Positions 55,505 through 63,947 of a DNA stretch of 64,000 nucleotides are shown here, piece after piece. Numbering within the stretch: the first letter of the stretch is position 1; every line of letters begins with the position of its first letter. The stretch is from assembly GCF_900169305.1 (NCBI RefSeq), contig NZ_FWDP01000003.1:186001-250000 (forward strand). Direction: 5' to 3'. The stretch comes from Marinilactibacillus piezotolerans. GTDB taxonomy: Bacteria > Bacillota > Bacilli > Lactobacillales > Carnobacteriaceae_A. The position numbers and the translations under genes are program-made. The notes under the pieces were generated by a model. The model was not told the origin of the DNA. It was given only the letters and a program-made list of their open reading frames with translations, and did no database searches.

Positions 55505-56136
55505 TCATTCGCTTATCTTTTTATCCTTTTTAACAAGTAATAATCTGGTGATAATATAGAGAAGGTAACTTAAAATCAATCCCACAATCAGAAATGTTCT
55601 TCCATCATGACTCTCCATCCAGCTAGCGCTTTTAGGGAAGTAGTACATTAGAGATAATAGCAGTCCAAACCAGACAGCTGGTAAAATACCAATGATCACT
55701 TTTCTTGTATTATGCTCTAATATAAAGCCATTCAAAGTAATCCCTAGTGTGGCAATTATAACGATTACCAGTGCAGTGTCTTTAGTTAGTTGAACAAGCC
55801 AAAAGTCAGCTGTCCATTCTAATAGAAAACTCATCAGCGTTACAGGAATTAAGAATGTTATAAAAAATAATGTATTTTCAGCCTTAAGCTTAGATTTTCT
55901 ATTTTGAAAGTATTCACTTCTGATAACGGCAATACTCCCTGCAACACCTATACTGAATTATTTTTACTTCTATTTCCCTGAACTAGCATATACGATCCTA
56001 AAGACAGCATCAGAACGTTACTGTAAAATGGTTCATCTGTGAATACGGCTAAAGCAATTCTAATCACTAAGTGAAGAATATTCAGCATGAAGAAACCGTT
56101 TAGTAGATGACTATGTCTATCTGTCTTCGTTTTCAA
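55505..56136 (-). pseudogene. Frameshifted multi-helix membrane protein gene
   Basis: Two reading frames make one apparent protein. The first (56136-55948) encodes 62 residues with two helices and stops at TAG after GNRSKNNSV. The second frame opens immediately there and reads SIGVAGSIAVIRSEYFQNRK, KAENTLFFITFLIPVTLMSF, then the 109-residue ORF to 55505 with three further helices. Adding one base near 55960 (AATTC to AATTTC) would join them into about 210 residues. The part before MSFLLEW has no start codon, which supports a broken gene or sequencing error. No family recognised. Confidence 0.6.
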
Positions 56137-56300
56137 AAACTCCCCTCCTGTCTGTTCATTACTGACTACTATACTTATGAGAATGTAATGAACTTTCGCA
56201 GCAGTCTGATACTATTTTATCATTAATACCTGTGCCTAATAAGAATTGAATCCTATTCTGTTATTGTTTTTTATCATTTTCATTTTGTAAGTGTTTTTCG

Positions 56301-56329
56301 TTTAAAATTTTCTATGTTATCGTTATACT
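56301..56329 (+). promoter_or_regulatory. Promoter of the ytxH-like gene
   Basis: -35 TTTAAA (56301-56306), 17-base spacer, -10 TATACT (56324-56329), 47 bases before the ATG. GGAGGAATGAACA gives a strong ribosome site. Confidence 0.6.
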
Positions 56330-56375
56330 TATAGGAAAGAATGATTGACATTAAATATAATTGGAGGAATGAACA

Positions 56376-56801
56376 ATGAAATTTATTAAAGGTGCACTAC
56401 TTGGAGCAGCATTAGGATTACTATTTGCTCCTAAAAGCGGTAAAGAAACACGCAACGACATTATGGGTAAATTCAACGACCACAAAGAAATGGCTGGTGG
56501 ATATGCAGATAAAGCGAAAGCAAAATCTGAAGAAATGTCTCATGCAGCAAGCGAAGCAACTGAAAATATCAAGATTACTTTAGCAAATACTGCTAAAAAT
56601 ATTAAAGGCCAAATCAAGTCTGCATCAGAAGATATCAAAAATGAAACAATGAATGCAGAAGCAGACATGGCTCAATCTGTTAAAGAAGCTGCTGACGACG
56701 CATCTAGCGACAACGGTAATTCTGAAGGTTCAAGCGAATCTAACAATACAGGTAACTCAAACAACATCAATAAACCAAACAGCACTACACCAAACGCATA
56801 A
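56376..56801 (+). CDS. YtxH domain-containing stress-type protein
   Basis: A 141-residue protein. The N-terminus KFIKGALLGAALGLLFAPKSGKETR is the YtxH signature: a glycine/alanine-rich membrane helix followed by APKSGKE. An Ala/Lys/Glu-rich amphipathic helical region (about residues 25-105) resembles LEA-type repeats. The tail is Ser/Asn/Gly-rich and low complexity. YtxH proteins are often induced by envelope or general stress; their biochemical role is unknown. Single-gene unit with promoter and terminator. Confidence 0.85.
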   Translation: MKFIKGALLGAALGLLFAPKSGKETRNDIMGKFNDHKEMAGGYADKAKAKSEEMSHAASEATENIKITLANTAKNIKGQIKSASEDIKNETMNAEADMAQSVKEAADDASSDNGNSEGSSESNNTGNSNNINKPNSTTPNA

Positions 56802-56809
56802 TAATCTGA

Positions 56810-56850
56810 AAGCGCCGCTATATCTTAGTGATATAACGGCGCTTTTTTTG
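56810..56850. terminator. Bidirectional terminator
   Basis: AAAGCGCCGCTATATC and GATATAACGGCGCTTTTTTT form a long stem with one bulge and a TTAGT loop, serving the convergent YtxH and RDD genes. Confidence 0.9.
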
Positions 56851-56857
56851 TTCATTT

Positions 56858-57373
56858 TTACTTTTTCATCACCACTTGCGTTCCTGCAATCAGATCGCCT
56901 AAGTGGCGTTTATCTTTTCTGAATAATCCCATTCCCAGCAGAATCAGTCCCAGAACAGTTCCGGCATTTGTATAAACCAGTGATCCCACACTCTCAAACT
57001 CCGTGTATATCCCTTCTATAACACCCATATGACCTAGATGCCAAGGCAAAAACTTGATGGTATTTCTTGCTAAACTTCTGAAAAAAGAAGGCGTTTTGTA
57101 GTACACTTTTAACTCTGCCTTTCGCTTTCCAATGGTTCCGTATGGTTTTTTATAGTCGAGATATGAAAAGAACAATATGACTGGAATAACCGACTCTAAA
57201 AGAGCGACTAGCTGAGATTGTACCATTGTAAATTCAGGAATGCCTCTTAAAACTAGTCCATAAATCAATACGTTGACACCTAGTAAACAGAGCAAGTAAA
57301 TCAGAATCACGACGTAATCGATCGCCAATTCTTTTATGCGCGCAGCAAGTTTGATTGGATTCTGTTTTTTCAT
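56858..57373 (-). CDS. RDD family membrane protein
   Basis: A ~171-residue protein with four predicted helices. The RDD pattern is visible: an arginine in AARIKELAIDYVVILIYLL in helix 1 with the aspartate three residues on, and a C-terminal DLIAGTQVV. Some RDD proteins are linked to Na+/H+ exchange or compatible-solute transport, but most are uncharacterised. The ATG at 57373 follows AAAGGA by eight bases and is preferred to 57418. It follows the MurR-like gene on the same strand, with 66 bases between. Confidence 0.82.
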   Translation of the reverse strand: MKKQNPIKLAARIKELAIDYVVILIYLLCLLGVNVLIYGLVLRGIPEFTMVQSQLVALLESVIPVILFFSYLDYKKPYGTIGKRKAELKVYYKTPSFFRSLARNTIKFLPWHLGHMGVIEGIYTEFESVGSLVYTNAGTVLGLILLGMGLFRKDKRHLGDLIAGTQVVMKK

Positions 57374-57439
57374 CAGTTCTGTCCTTTCGCACTTTTCAAG
57401 CACTATACGTTCTGACAACAGTCTATAATGGCTAGATGA

Positions 57440-58291
57440 TTACTGGCTGTACTGATCAATCTGTTCTCTGGAGCGGCGTATCAAGTCTGTTATTTTATCG
57501 TAATTTTTTGATGCATAGACATAAAATAAGATGTCCACCAAAATAAACTGGGCATGCAGGGAACTGGTCGCAGCGCTTCTCAAGGCTTCTTCCTGTGCTC
57601 TGACATGCTGGAGAGAGATGTCTGCTTTTTTGGTTAAACTGTTTTTCCCAAATTGCGTCAGCGCAATGGTTTTATAGCCATTTTGCTTTGCCAGTTCTAA
57701 GATCCTTACGACTTCTTTGGTTTCTCCTGAATTGGAGATGCCGAAGAAGACTTGACCTTCTTTCGGAGCAGACATCGCTGACAATAAGGCGTGCGGGTCA
57801 GACAAACTGATACAGGTTTTTCCGATTCGGCTCCATTTATGCGCTATATTCTCAGCAACTAAATGAGAAGCCCCAATTCCATATAGATAAACGATCGAAG
57901 AAGATTTAAGGACTTCAACGGCTTCCAGCAAAGGCTGCTCTTTGATGACAGAAACTGTATCCTGCATCGTCTGAAAAGCATTTCCAAGCAATTTATCCAT
58001 AATGTCTTCAAGCGGTTCATCCGGAGTAATGTCCGAATAGCCAGCTGGGCTTGGCTGTGAAATTTCCCTGGAAATCAAGACTTTAAGCTGTGTGAAACTG
58101 GCCACTTCAACTCGTTTGCACAGCCGAATCACTGTGGCAGCACTTGTTCCAGACTGCTTTCCGATTTTTGAGGCGGTCATGTGGACGACAGCATCCGGAT
58201 GATCCAGGATGTATTCAGCGATCTTTTTCTCTGCTTTAGGAAGCTGATCCGAAATACTCTGGATTCTTCCTAATATATTTTGTTCAGTCAT
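57440..58291 (-). CDS. murR: RpiR/MurR family transcriptional regulator with SIS domain
   Basis: A 283-residue regulator: N-terminal helix-turn-helix (ADYILDHPDA-like opening, MTASKIGKQSGTSAATVIRL, CKRVEVASFTQLKVLI) and a C-terminal SIS sugar-phosphate domain (YLYGIGASHLVAENIAHKWSRIG, FFGISNSGETKEVVRILELAK). It is the third gene after mupG and murQ, so the effector is very likely N-acetylmuramic acid 6-phosphate. The palindrome TGAAAT-ATT-ATTTCA over the operon promoter is its likely target. Confidence 0.88.
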   Translation of the reverse strand: MTEQNILGRIQSISDQLPKAEKKIAEYILDHPDAVVHMTASKIGKQSGTSAATVIRLCKRVEVASFTQLKVLISREISQPSPAGYSDITPDEPLEDIMDKLLGNAFQTMQDTVSVIKEQPLLEAVEVLKSSSIVYLYGIGASHLVAENIAHKWSRIGKTCISLSDPHALLSAMSAPKEGQVFFGISNSGETKEVVRILELAKQNGYKTIALTQFGKNSLTKKADISLQHVRAQEEALRSAATSSLHAQFILVDILFYVYASKNYDKITDLIRRSREQIDQYSQ

Positions 58292-58340
58292 TGGTTCAGT
58301 CCTTTAGTTCATCTGCAGGGTCTGCTTTACTTTACTTTAT

Positions 58341-59231
58341 TTAGCTTTGCGAACGAATCGCTTCTCTTACTCGACCCTCTTGTTTGTTTAGTAGTGCTTC
58401 CGCTTCTTCTACAGATACACCCGCCAGAATCTGCACGATCGCTGCTTTGACCGATCCAGACTGCTGATAGTGTTGTTCCGCATCCTCATACGTGCAGCCT
58501 GTTGCTTCCATGATGATCCGCTTAGAACGATCAACGAGTTTTTCATTGGTCGCCTGTACATCTACCATTAGATTCTCGTAAGCTTTCCCTAATTTTACCA
58601 TAGTGATTGTAGAGATCATATTCAAGACTAATTTTTGAGCCGTTCCAGCTTTTAAGCGTGTAGACCCTGTTAGGACTTCTGGACCTGTGACGACTTCTAC
58701 AGAGTAGTTTGCAAGTTCACTGATTGCAGCATTAGAGTTATTGGAAATCGATCCTGTCTGCGCTCCGACTTCTTTTGCATATTTTAACCCGCCTTTAACG
58801 TAGGGTGTACGACCACTTGCCGCAATACCGATGACGACGTCTTTCTCGTTCAAGTTTTTCTCTTTTAAATCTTTAACAGCTAATTCTTCCGAATCTTCTG
58901 CTCCCTCTACCGCTTCTACAAAGGCTTTCTTACCACCGGCAATCACACCCTGGACCCATTCAGGGGACGTTCCAAAAGTAGGAACACATTCTGCCGCATC
59001 CAATACTCCTAAACGTCCACTAGTCCCTGCACCAATATAGAACAGCCGCCCGCCTTTTTCCATACGTTCGATCACTGCTTCAATCAACTGATTGATAGGT
59101 CTCATACTTTGTTGAATAGCTGTAGTCACTGTTGCATCTTCTTCATTCATCAATTTAGTCATTTCCTGAACGGATAATGTATCTAAATTCATTGAATTAG
59201 GGTTTCTTTGTTCTGTACTCATTTTACTCAT
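58341..59231 (-). CDS. murQ: N-acetylmuramic acid 6-phosphate etherase
   Basis: About 296 residues. The enzyme cleaves the lactyl ether of MurNAc-6-P to give GlcNAc-6-P and lactate during peptidoglycan recycling. Family motifs: FYIGAGTSGRLGVLDAAECV, a catalytic glutamate region FVEAVEGAEDSEE, and VLTGSTRLKAGTAQKLVLNM; a C-terminal UBA-like helical part follows. The second ATG (59231) lies six bases after GGAGG and overlaps the mupG stop (ATGAGTAA), indicating coupled translation. Confidence 0.95.
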   Translation of the reverse strand: MSKMSTEQRNPNSMNLDTLSVQEMTKLMNEEDATVTTAIQQSMRPINQLIEAVIERMEKGGRLFYIGAGTSGRLGVLDAAECVPTFGTSPEWVQGVIAGGKKAFVEAVEGAEDSEELAVKDLKEKNLNEKDVVIGIAASGRTPYVKGGLKYAKEVGAQTGSISNNSNAAISELANYSVEVVTGPEVLTGSTRLKAGTAQKLVLNMISTITMVKLGKAYENLMVDVQATNEKLVDRSKRIIMEATGCTYEDAEQHYQQSGSVKAAIVQILAGVSVEEAEALLNKQEGRVREAIRSQS

Positions 59232-60291
59232 CATCGGCCTCCATAAATTGAAATTTTACTCCTGCAGTAATGTGATCAAGTAAGTCTAATGAAGATTGGT
59301 TCACTTGAGCCAATACATTTACACGGTCATCCATTGGTAAGTTCTTCTTCGTAATCTGCAGTTCTCCCACATATCTTCCATATAGATCGTTATCTAAAGT
59401 CACTGAACCCGCTGTTCGCTCTTTTGCTTTCGAAGGTTCAAAAGACCGACCTTTCAAAACAACTCTTGAAGATTCTGAACGGACAACATCTCTTGCTACA
59501 TCTTGTCGATTCTGATGAATATCATAAAAGTTTTCTGGCAGCTTCCCACTCACATTAGTGACCTGTAGTAGGAGCACTTTCTCGTCTATCCATTTTTTGA
59601 TTCTGAAGATTGTATTTTCTTTCATCAAAACATCACCAATCAGCACTTCATCTATCAGATAATTTTCTTTTAAATCCATATAAGCAGCAAGCGGATCTAT
59701 ATTGCGATGCTCTTCTAGTGTAGGCAACCCAGCGTATATCGGTCCTCTTTTTTTCAAGTCGCCTGGAATAAAAGCTTGGATCATAAATCCTTTTTCTTTC
59801 AGATACTGATTTCTATTTAAGAAAAATTCAGCATCCAGTCCTGTATTTTCTCTTGGATAATAGTTATGACAGACAGTAATCTCTGCTAGATCTATTCCAA
59901 CATCTATTAATGATGCACAGGTTTCTTCTGTGATGGTACTTGCATTCAAAACGATCTGAAACTGTTCAGAAAATGTTTTGATTTCTTCAAATGAAAATCC
60001 ATAATCTATCCGTAAACTTGTTATGCCTAATTCACTAAAAAAATCTGATGCTTCTTCTTTTTCGATTGAATACTGTTCTAACGTACTGGAGGATACATCT
60101 GCCATCAGCTTCATATCATACTCTTTTGTTTGACTCGTTATTCTTCTTAATCCTTTTAAAGTTTGTTCAGGGTCTTCTTCGGGAATATGAAGAGACGTAA
60201 AAATCGTTTTGACTCCTAACTGATCTAATGTCTTTAAGTTCTGTACGTTCGTTTCTTCAGACTGCGATAAGTAAAGCGATGCTCCCAGCAT
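59224..60291 (-). CDS. mupG: DUF871 protein, MupG-type 6-phospho-N-acetylmuramidase
   Basis: A 355-residue protein of the DUF871 family: a TIM-barrel start (LGASLYLSQSEETNVQNLKT), ELGITSLRIDYGFS, EITVCHNYYPRENTGLDAEF and a C-terminal small beta domain with GELQITKKNLPMDDRVNVLA. The Staphylococcus aureus member MupG cleaves MurNAc-6-P-GlcNAc to MurNAc-6-P and GlcNAc, and is encoded with murQ, murP and murR. The order mupG-murQ-murR here supports the same activity, although the murP transporter is missing. Confidence 0.9.
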   Translation of the reverse strand: MLGASLYLSQSEETNVQNLKTLDQLGVKTIFTSLHIPEEDPEQTLKGLRRITSQTKEYDMKLMADVSSSTLEQYSIEKEEASDFFSELGITSLRIDYGFSFEEIKTFSEQFQIVLNASTITEETCASLIDVGIDLAEITVCHNYYPRENTGLDAEFFLNRNQYLKEKGFMIQAFIPGDLKKRGPIYAGLPTLEEHRNIDPLAAYMDLKENYLIDEVLIGDVLMKENTIFRIKKWIDEKVLLLQVTNVSGKLPENFYDIHQNRQDVARDVVRSESSRVVLKGRSFEPSKAKERTAGSVTLDNDLYGRYVGELQITKKNLPMDDRVNVLAQVNQSSLDLLDHITAGVKFQFMEADDE

Positions 60292-60336
60292 AATTGAACG
60301 GCCCTCTCTACTAATTTAGATTTTAATTTCTTGTTC

Positions 60337-60365
60337 ATTATGAATGAAATGAAATATTATTTCAA
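60337..60365 (-). promoter_or_regulatory. mupG operon promoter with overlapping MurR-type operator
   Basis: On the minus strand -35 TTGAAA (60365-60360), 17-base spacer, -10 CATAAT (60342-60337). The perfect palindrome TGAAAT-ATT-ATTTCA (60350-60364) covers the -35 and spacer. Another ATTTCA half-site lies near 60390. Repression by the MurR-like protein until MurNAc-6-P accumulates is the natural reading, but the binding is inferred. Confidence 0.7.
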
Positions 60366-60521
60366 TTTATAAGTCGATTTTTATAAAATTATTTCACTTA
60401 TTAAAAATAAGTATGAGTGTTTGACATTCCACCATAAGAGGACTAATATACATTCATGGAATATAGTACGAATTAGAGATAATTATGTTTATACTAAATA
60501 AATTTAAGGATGCGTTGGATA

Positions 60522-61442
60522 ATGAAAAAAACAGCTGGAATTCATCATATTTCTGCTATTGTAGGAAACCCTAAAGAAACCGTAGCATTTTATTCAGAGG
60601 TTCTAGGTCTTAGACTGATTAAAAAAACTGTAAACTTTGATGATCCAGGAACTTATCATTTATACTTTGGTAATGAAGAAGGCGCTCCAGGAACCATCAT
60701 GACTTTTTTCCCATGGCCAAAAGCTTACAAAGGAACCGTCGGAACTGGTCAAGTAGACAGAACCATGTTTGTCGTTGCAGAAGATGCCTTAGACTTCTGG
60801 AGTGAGAGACTACGTTCTTTCAATATAAAAGTAGAACAAAAATCACTGTTTGGAGAAGAAACTCTATTCTTTCAAGATTCTCATGGACTTAACCTAGCTA
60901 TTGCAGCTAGACCTGTTTCCGGTGAAAATACTTGGTTGTCTGAAGGAATTCCTGAAGAAAAATCTATAAAAGGGTTTGCCGGCGCTGCTCTTTTATCTGC
61001 GCAGCCGGATAAAACAGCAGAGCTTTTAGAAAATCATATGGGATTTGAGAGGATAGAGGAAACTGAAAACTATATTCGTTTCAAAACAGAAGGAACGATC
61101 GGTAACACAATTGATTTGAAAAAATCAGAAAGCCTTTCAGGGACCTTTGGAGTAGGTACGGTTCATCACATTGCTTTTCGTGCAAAAGATTTTTCGGACC
61201 ATCTAGAATGGCAAAATTATTTAATGGATAATGGATACCCAACAACTGAGGTGAAAGACCGCCAGTATTTCAAGGCTATCTACTTCAAAGAACATGGCGA
61301 TATTATAATGGAGATTGCCACAAATACACCAGGATTCACAGTGGATGAACCATTGGAACATCTTGGAGAAACTTTGCTTCTGCCAGAATGGCTTGAATCC
61401 AAAAGACCGTTGATTGAAGCTCATTTACCACGTCTATCTTAA
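60522..61442 (+). CDS. VOC-family ring-cleaving dioxygenase (MhqO/MhqA-like)
   Basis: About 306 residues in two vicinal-oxygen-chelate modules. The opening GIHHISAIVGNPKETVAFYS supplies the first metal histidine. The middle of the second module, VGTVHHIAFRAKDFSDHLEW, supplies another, and the glutamate is in GDIIMEIATNTPGF. It matches the hydroquinone/quinone-responsive dioxygenases (MhqA, MhqE, MhqO) in length and ending (LLLPEWLESKR). These are thought to open aromatic rings during quinone or aldehyde stress. ATG at 60522 is better spaced from AAGGA than 60510. No MhqR-type regulator is nearby. Confidence 0.85.
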   Translation: MKKTAGIHHISAIVGNPKETVAFYSEVLGLRLIKKTVNFDDPGTYHLYFGNEEGAPGTIMTFFPWPKAYKGTVGTGQVDRTMFVVAEDALDFWSERLRSFNIKVEQKSLFGEETLFFQDSHGLNLAIAARPVSGENTWLSEGIPEEKSIKGFAGAALLSAQPDKTAELLENHMGFERIEETENYIRFKTEGTIGNTIDLKKSESLSGTFGVGTVHHIAFRAKDFSDHLEWQNYLMDNGYPTTEVKDRQYFKAIYFKEHGDIIMEIATNTPGFTVDEPLEHLGETLLLPEWLESKRPLIEAHLPRLS

Positions 61443-61620
61443 AAATCAATCTTTGACTCAATCTTTTGACAATTAGAAAATATATCCCGTTTGCATTAAA
61501 CTAAAACAAAGTATCGTACATTTTATACAAAAGTCTGGACTTGACTATTATACTTCTGACCCACATTTTCACTAGTTTAGCATAAGAAGAATTTTCTTTT
61601 ATTTCAATTAACTCCATTAC

Positions 61621-61669
61621 AAAAAACGAGTTCACACCAACTTTTAAGTTGTCATGAACTCGTTTTTTT
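61621..61669. terminator. Bidirectional terminator
   Basis: AAAAAACGAGTTCA and TGAACTCGTTTTTTT form a perfect outer stem, with inner AACTT/AAGTT, between convergent genes. Confidence 0.9.
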
Positions 61670-61675
61670 GATTTT

Positions 61676-62536
61676 CTAATTCTGTACTTCCGCTTCCTCT
61701 AACTGATCCAGTGCCAGGTTGGCCATGGTCAGGAAGCGTTCGTTTTGCTGGATTTCAAAAATGAAGGCAGCTTTCTTGTAAGCTTCGCTAGCCTGTCTGT
61801 CCTGATCTAATTGTTCCAAGCAGCGGCCCTTATGGTAAAAGAAGTCCCCAAGTAAAAATAATGTATTGTTCTCCACCAATAATTCTAGACCCTGCAGTAC
61901 TTTTTCCAGTGATTCTCTATACTTCTCTTCTCTGAACAGACAAATAGAGTAATTCAGCAATAATTTTGCTTTTTTCTCATGCCCCATCCATTCCGAAAAA
62001 GATTCAAAGCCTTTTTCATAATACTCTTCAGCTTTTTCGTAATCTTTGATTCGCTGGTACTGATTACCTATGCTATCGATGATTTCGACACGCAATTCCC
62101 CTTTTTTGGTGCCTTCTTCAATGTCACTGAGATGTTTTAATGCCTTATCATGGTCGCCATCTCTATGTGAGTATAATAGCCCCTTGATCCACTCGAAAAA
62201 CAGACGATCTTCCCCAATAGATCGTGCCACTAGTTCTTGATTGGTCTCTACTAAGTAAGCGACAGAGTCATACTCTCTGCGGTCCAGATGCTGTCTGATC
62301 ATTTTGCTCAGCTGGCTGACTTGCGAATGTCTGGTTTCCATAGAGTCTTCCCCATAAAAATAACTCATCGGTGTTTCCATCCGGTCTGCCAGTTTTTCCA
62401 TCAAGTCTCGACTGGGTCTGACTTTTTGTTTTTCAAGTCTGCTGACCATTGCTTGAGTACAAATACCGTCTGCGAGATCTATCTGCGTCATGCCGATTTC
62501 TTTTCGTCTTCTCTTGATTTTCTCCCCTAATCGCAT
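61676..62536 (-). CDS. XRE-type regulator with TPR repeats (RRNPP-like)
   Basis: A 286-residue protein: N-terminal helix-turn-helix (LGEKIKRRRKEIGMTQIDLA, QAMVSRLEKQKVRPSRDLME) and about 200 residues of helical TPR-type repeats (IKDYEKAEEYYEKGFESF, KYRESLEKVLQGLELLVENN, RQASEAYKKAAFIFEIQ). This is the plan of PlcR/Rgg-like regulators that bind short signalling peptides, but many similar proteins answer to other signals. I see no obvious pheromone precursor directly downstream (a terminator follows at once), so the ligand is unknown. Confidence 0.8.
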   Translation of the reverse strand: MRLGEKIKRRRKEIGMTQIDLADGICTQAMVSRLEKQKVRPSRDLMEKLADRMETPMSYFYGEDSMETRHSQVSQLSKMIRQHLDRREYDSVAYLVETNQELVARSIGEDRLFFEWIKGLLYSHRDGDHDKALKHLSDIEEGTKKGELRVEIIDSIGNQYQRIKDYEKAEEYYEKGFESFSEWMGHEKKAKLLLNYSICLFREEKYRESLEKVLQGLELLVENNTLFLLGDFFYHKGRCLEQLDQDRQASEAYKKAAFIFEIQQNERFLTMANLALDQLEEAEVQN

Positions 62537-62715
62537 TTATAACGCCTCGTTCCTTATTAAAATATAAGTATAATTATAATAGTTTTATTATACCTAAGCA
62601 AATCGGACTTTTCTATACTCATCTCTAAAATTCTTCACTTTCCCTTATATATAAACCTGCAGCATCCTTTTATTTAGCTGTTTTTTCTTACTTCTTTAAA
62701 AATCTGCTCGTTAAA

Positions 62716-62746
62716 AAGCTCCGATTCCATCACTGAATCAGAGCTT
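62716..62746. terminator. Terminator of the mscS-like gene
   Basis: AAGCTCCGATTC pairs with GAATCAGAGCTT (one mismatch) on either side of a CATCACT loop; on the minus strand TTTTTAACG follows. Confidence 0.75.
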
Positions 62747-62754
62747 ACTCATGC

Positions 62755-63828
62755 TTATTCCGAAGTGTTTATTATATGCAAATCTCTCTGCGGGAATGGA
62801 ATCTCGACATTATTTGCATTGAATTTCTCAAAAATCTTGAACCTCAAGTCACTGGGTATTCTGAATTCTCTTTCTTCTGTCTGCTGATTGATCCAGAACC
62901 AGACAGTGAAATCAAGAGAGGAATCGCCAAAGTTTTCAAAAAAGATTCTCGGTTCAGGATCTTCTAAAATATTTGACCACTTTTCATTTTTCAATTCCTT
63001 AACGGACTCTTCCAGCAAGCGTTTGACCAATGTGACATCACTATCATAAGATACCCCTACACTGACTGTGATACGCAGCCGCGTATCGGCATAAGACCGA
63101 TTGATGAATTTTTCTTCCAGGAAAAATGAATTCGGAATGATCATCTGTTCATTCGCTCTAGTTTTGACAATTGTCGCCCGCATTTTGATCTCTTCTACAT
63201 CCGCAATCGTGTCATCAATAATGATTCGGTCACCCACTTTTACTGGACGTTCAAACAAGATGATCAGACCAGAAATGAAATTAGACATAATATTCTGGAG
63301 TCCAAACCCGATCCCGACACCTAAAACGCTGGCAAAAACGGTTAAACTGGTCAAGTTGAATCCGAGTGAAGATAGGGCAACCAGTACAGCAATCGCTACT
63401 ACCACATACTGAAACAATGTATTGAAAGTCGCCTGCATTCCTCTATCCAATTCGTACCGAGAATAAACCGTCGGCAAAACATGTTTTTTGACAGCGTTGG
63501 AAAATCTGATCGCCACAATCAACACAAATATAATAGCCGCAATCAGGAAAATGGTTATCCGGGTTTCTCCAAAAGTAAACAGCGTATCATATAACCAGGG
63601 TGTATTGGATAAGTAAGTCACCAAGAAAATGACTAGTGCAAACAACATACTCCAGTTGACAAACGTCCGCCATAGAGCTGACCACTTATCTGTTTGGATA
63701 AACCGATCCCCAAGTTGTTTTAAAATATACCCCAAAGCCAGCAGTAATACGACGCCAAGGATTCCACCGATCCAGTAAGACAGCCCCGCTTCTTCTAAAT
63801 AATTGATCCAGTCTGTTAAAAATGACAC
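62755..63828 (-). CDS. MscS family small-conductance mechanosensitive channel
   Basis: A 357-residue protein with four predicted helices before the pore region. The MscS core reads SLTVFASVLGVGIGFGLQNIMSNFISGLIILFERPVKVGD. The beta domain follows (RIIIDDTIADVEEIKMRATI, NEQMIIPNSFFLEEKFINRS), then the C-terminal alpha/beta domain (LRITVSVGVSYDSDVTLVKR). It acts as an emergency valve on osmotic downshock. Its extra N-terminal helices make it longer than E. coli MscS (286 residues). Single-gene unit. Confidence 0.94.
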   Translation of the reverse strand: MSFLTDWINYLEEAGLSYWIGGILGVVLLLALGYILKQLGDRFIQTDKWSALWRTFVNWSMLFALVIFLVTYLSNTPWLYDTLFTFGETRITIFLIAAIIFVLIVAIRFSNAVKKHVLPTVYSRYELDRGMQATFNTLFQYVVVAIAVLVALSSLGFNLTSLTVFASVLGVGIGFGLQNIMSNFISGLIILFERPVKVGDRIIIDDTIADVEEIKMRATIVKTRANEQMIIPNSFFLEEKFINRSYADTRLRITVSVGVSYDSDVTLVKRLLEESVKELKNEKWSNILEDPEPRIFFENFGDSSLDFTVWFWINQQTEEREFRIPSDLRFKIFEKFNANNVEIPFPQRDLHIINTSE

Positions 63829-63918
63829 TGTTTTCGCTCCTTTGAACTTCTTTGTCTTCGTATTATAACAAAACTGGTCATGAATCTCTAAACGGACAGC
63901 ATCTGAACATAGAAAAGC

Positions 63919-63942
63919 AGCTGATCTATCACAGATCAGCTA
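63919..63942 (-). terminator. Terminator of the gene entering from the right edge
   Basis: On the minus strand AGCTGATCT pairs perfectly with AGATCAGCT around a GTGAT loop, followed by GCTTTTCT. It lies just after the stop at 63948. Confidence 0.75.
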
Positions 63943-63947
63943 CTCAT

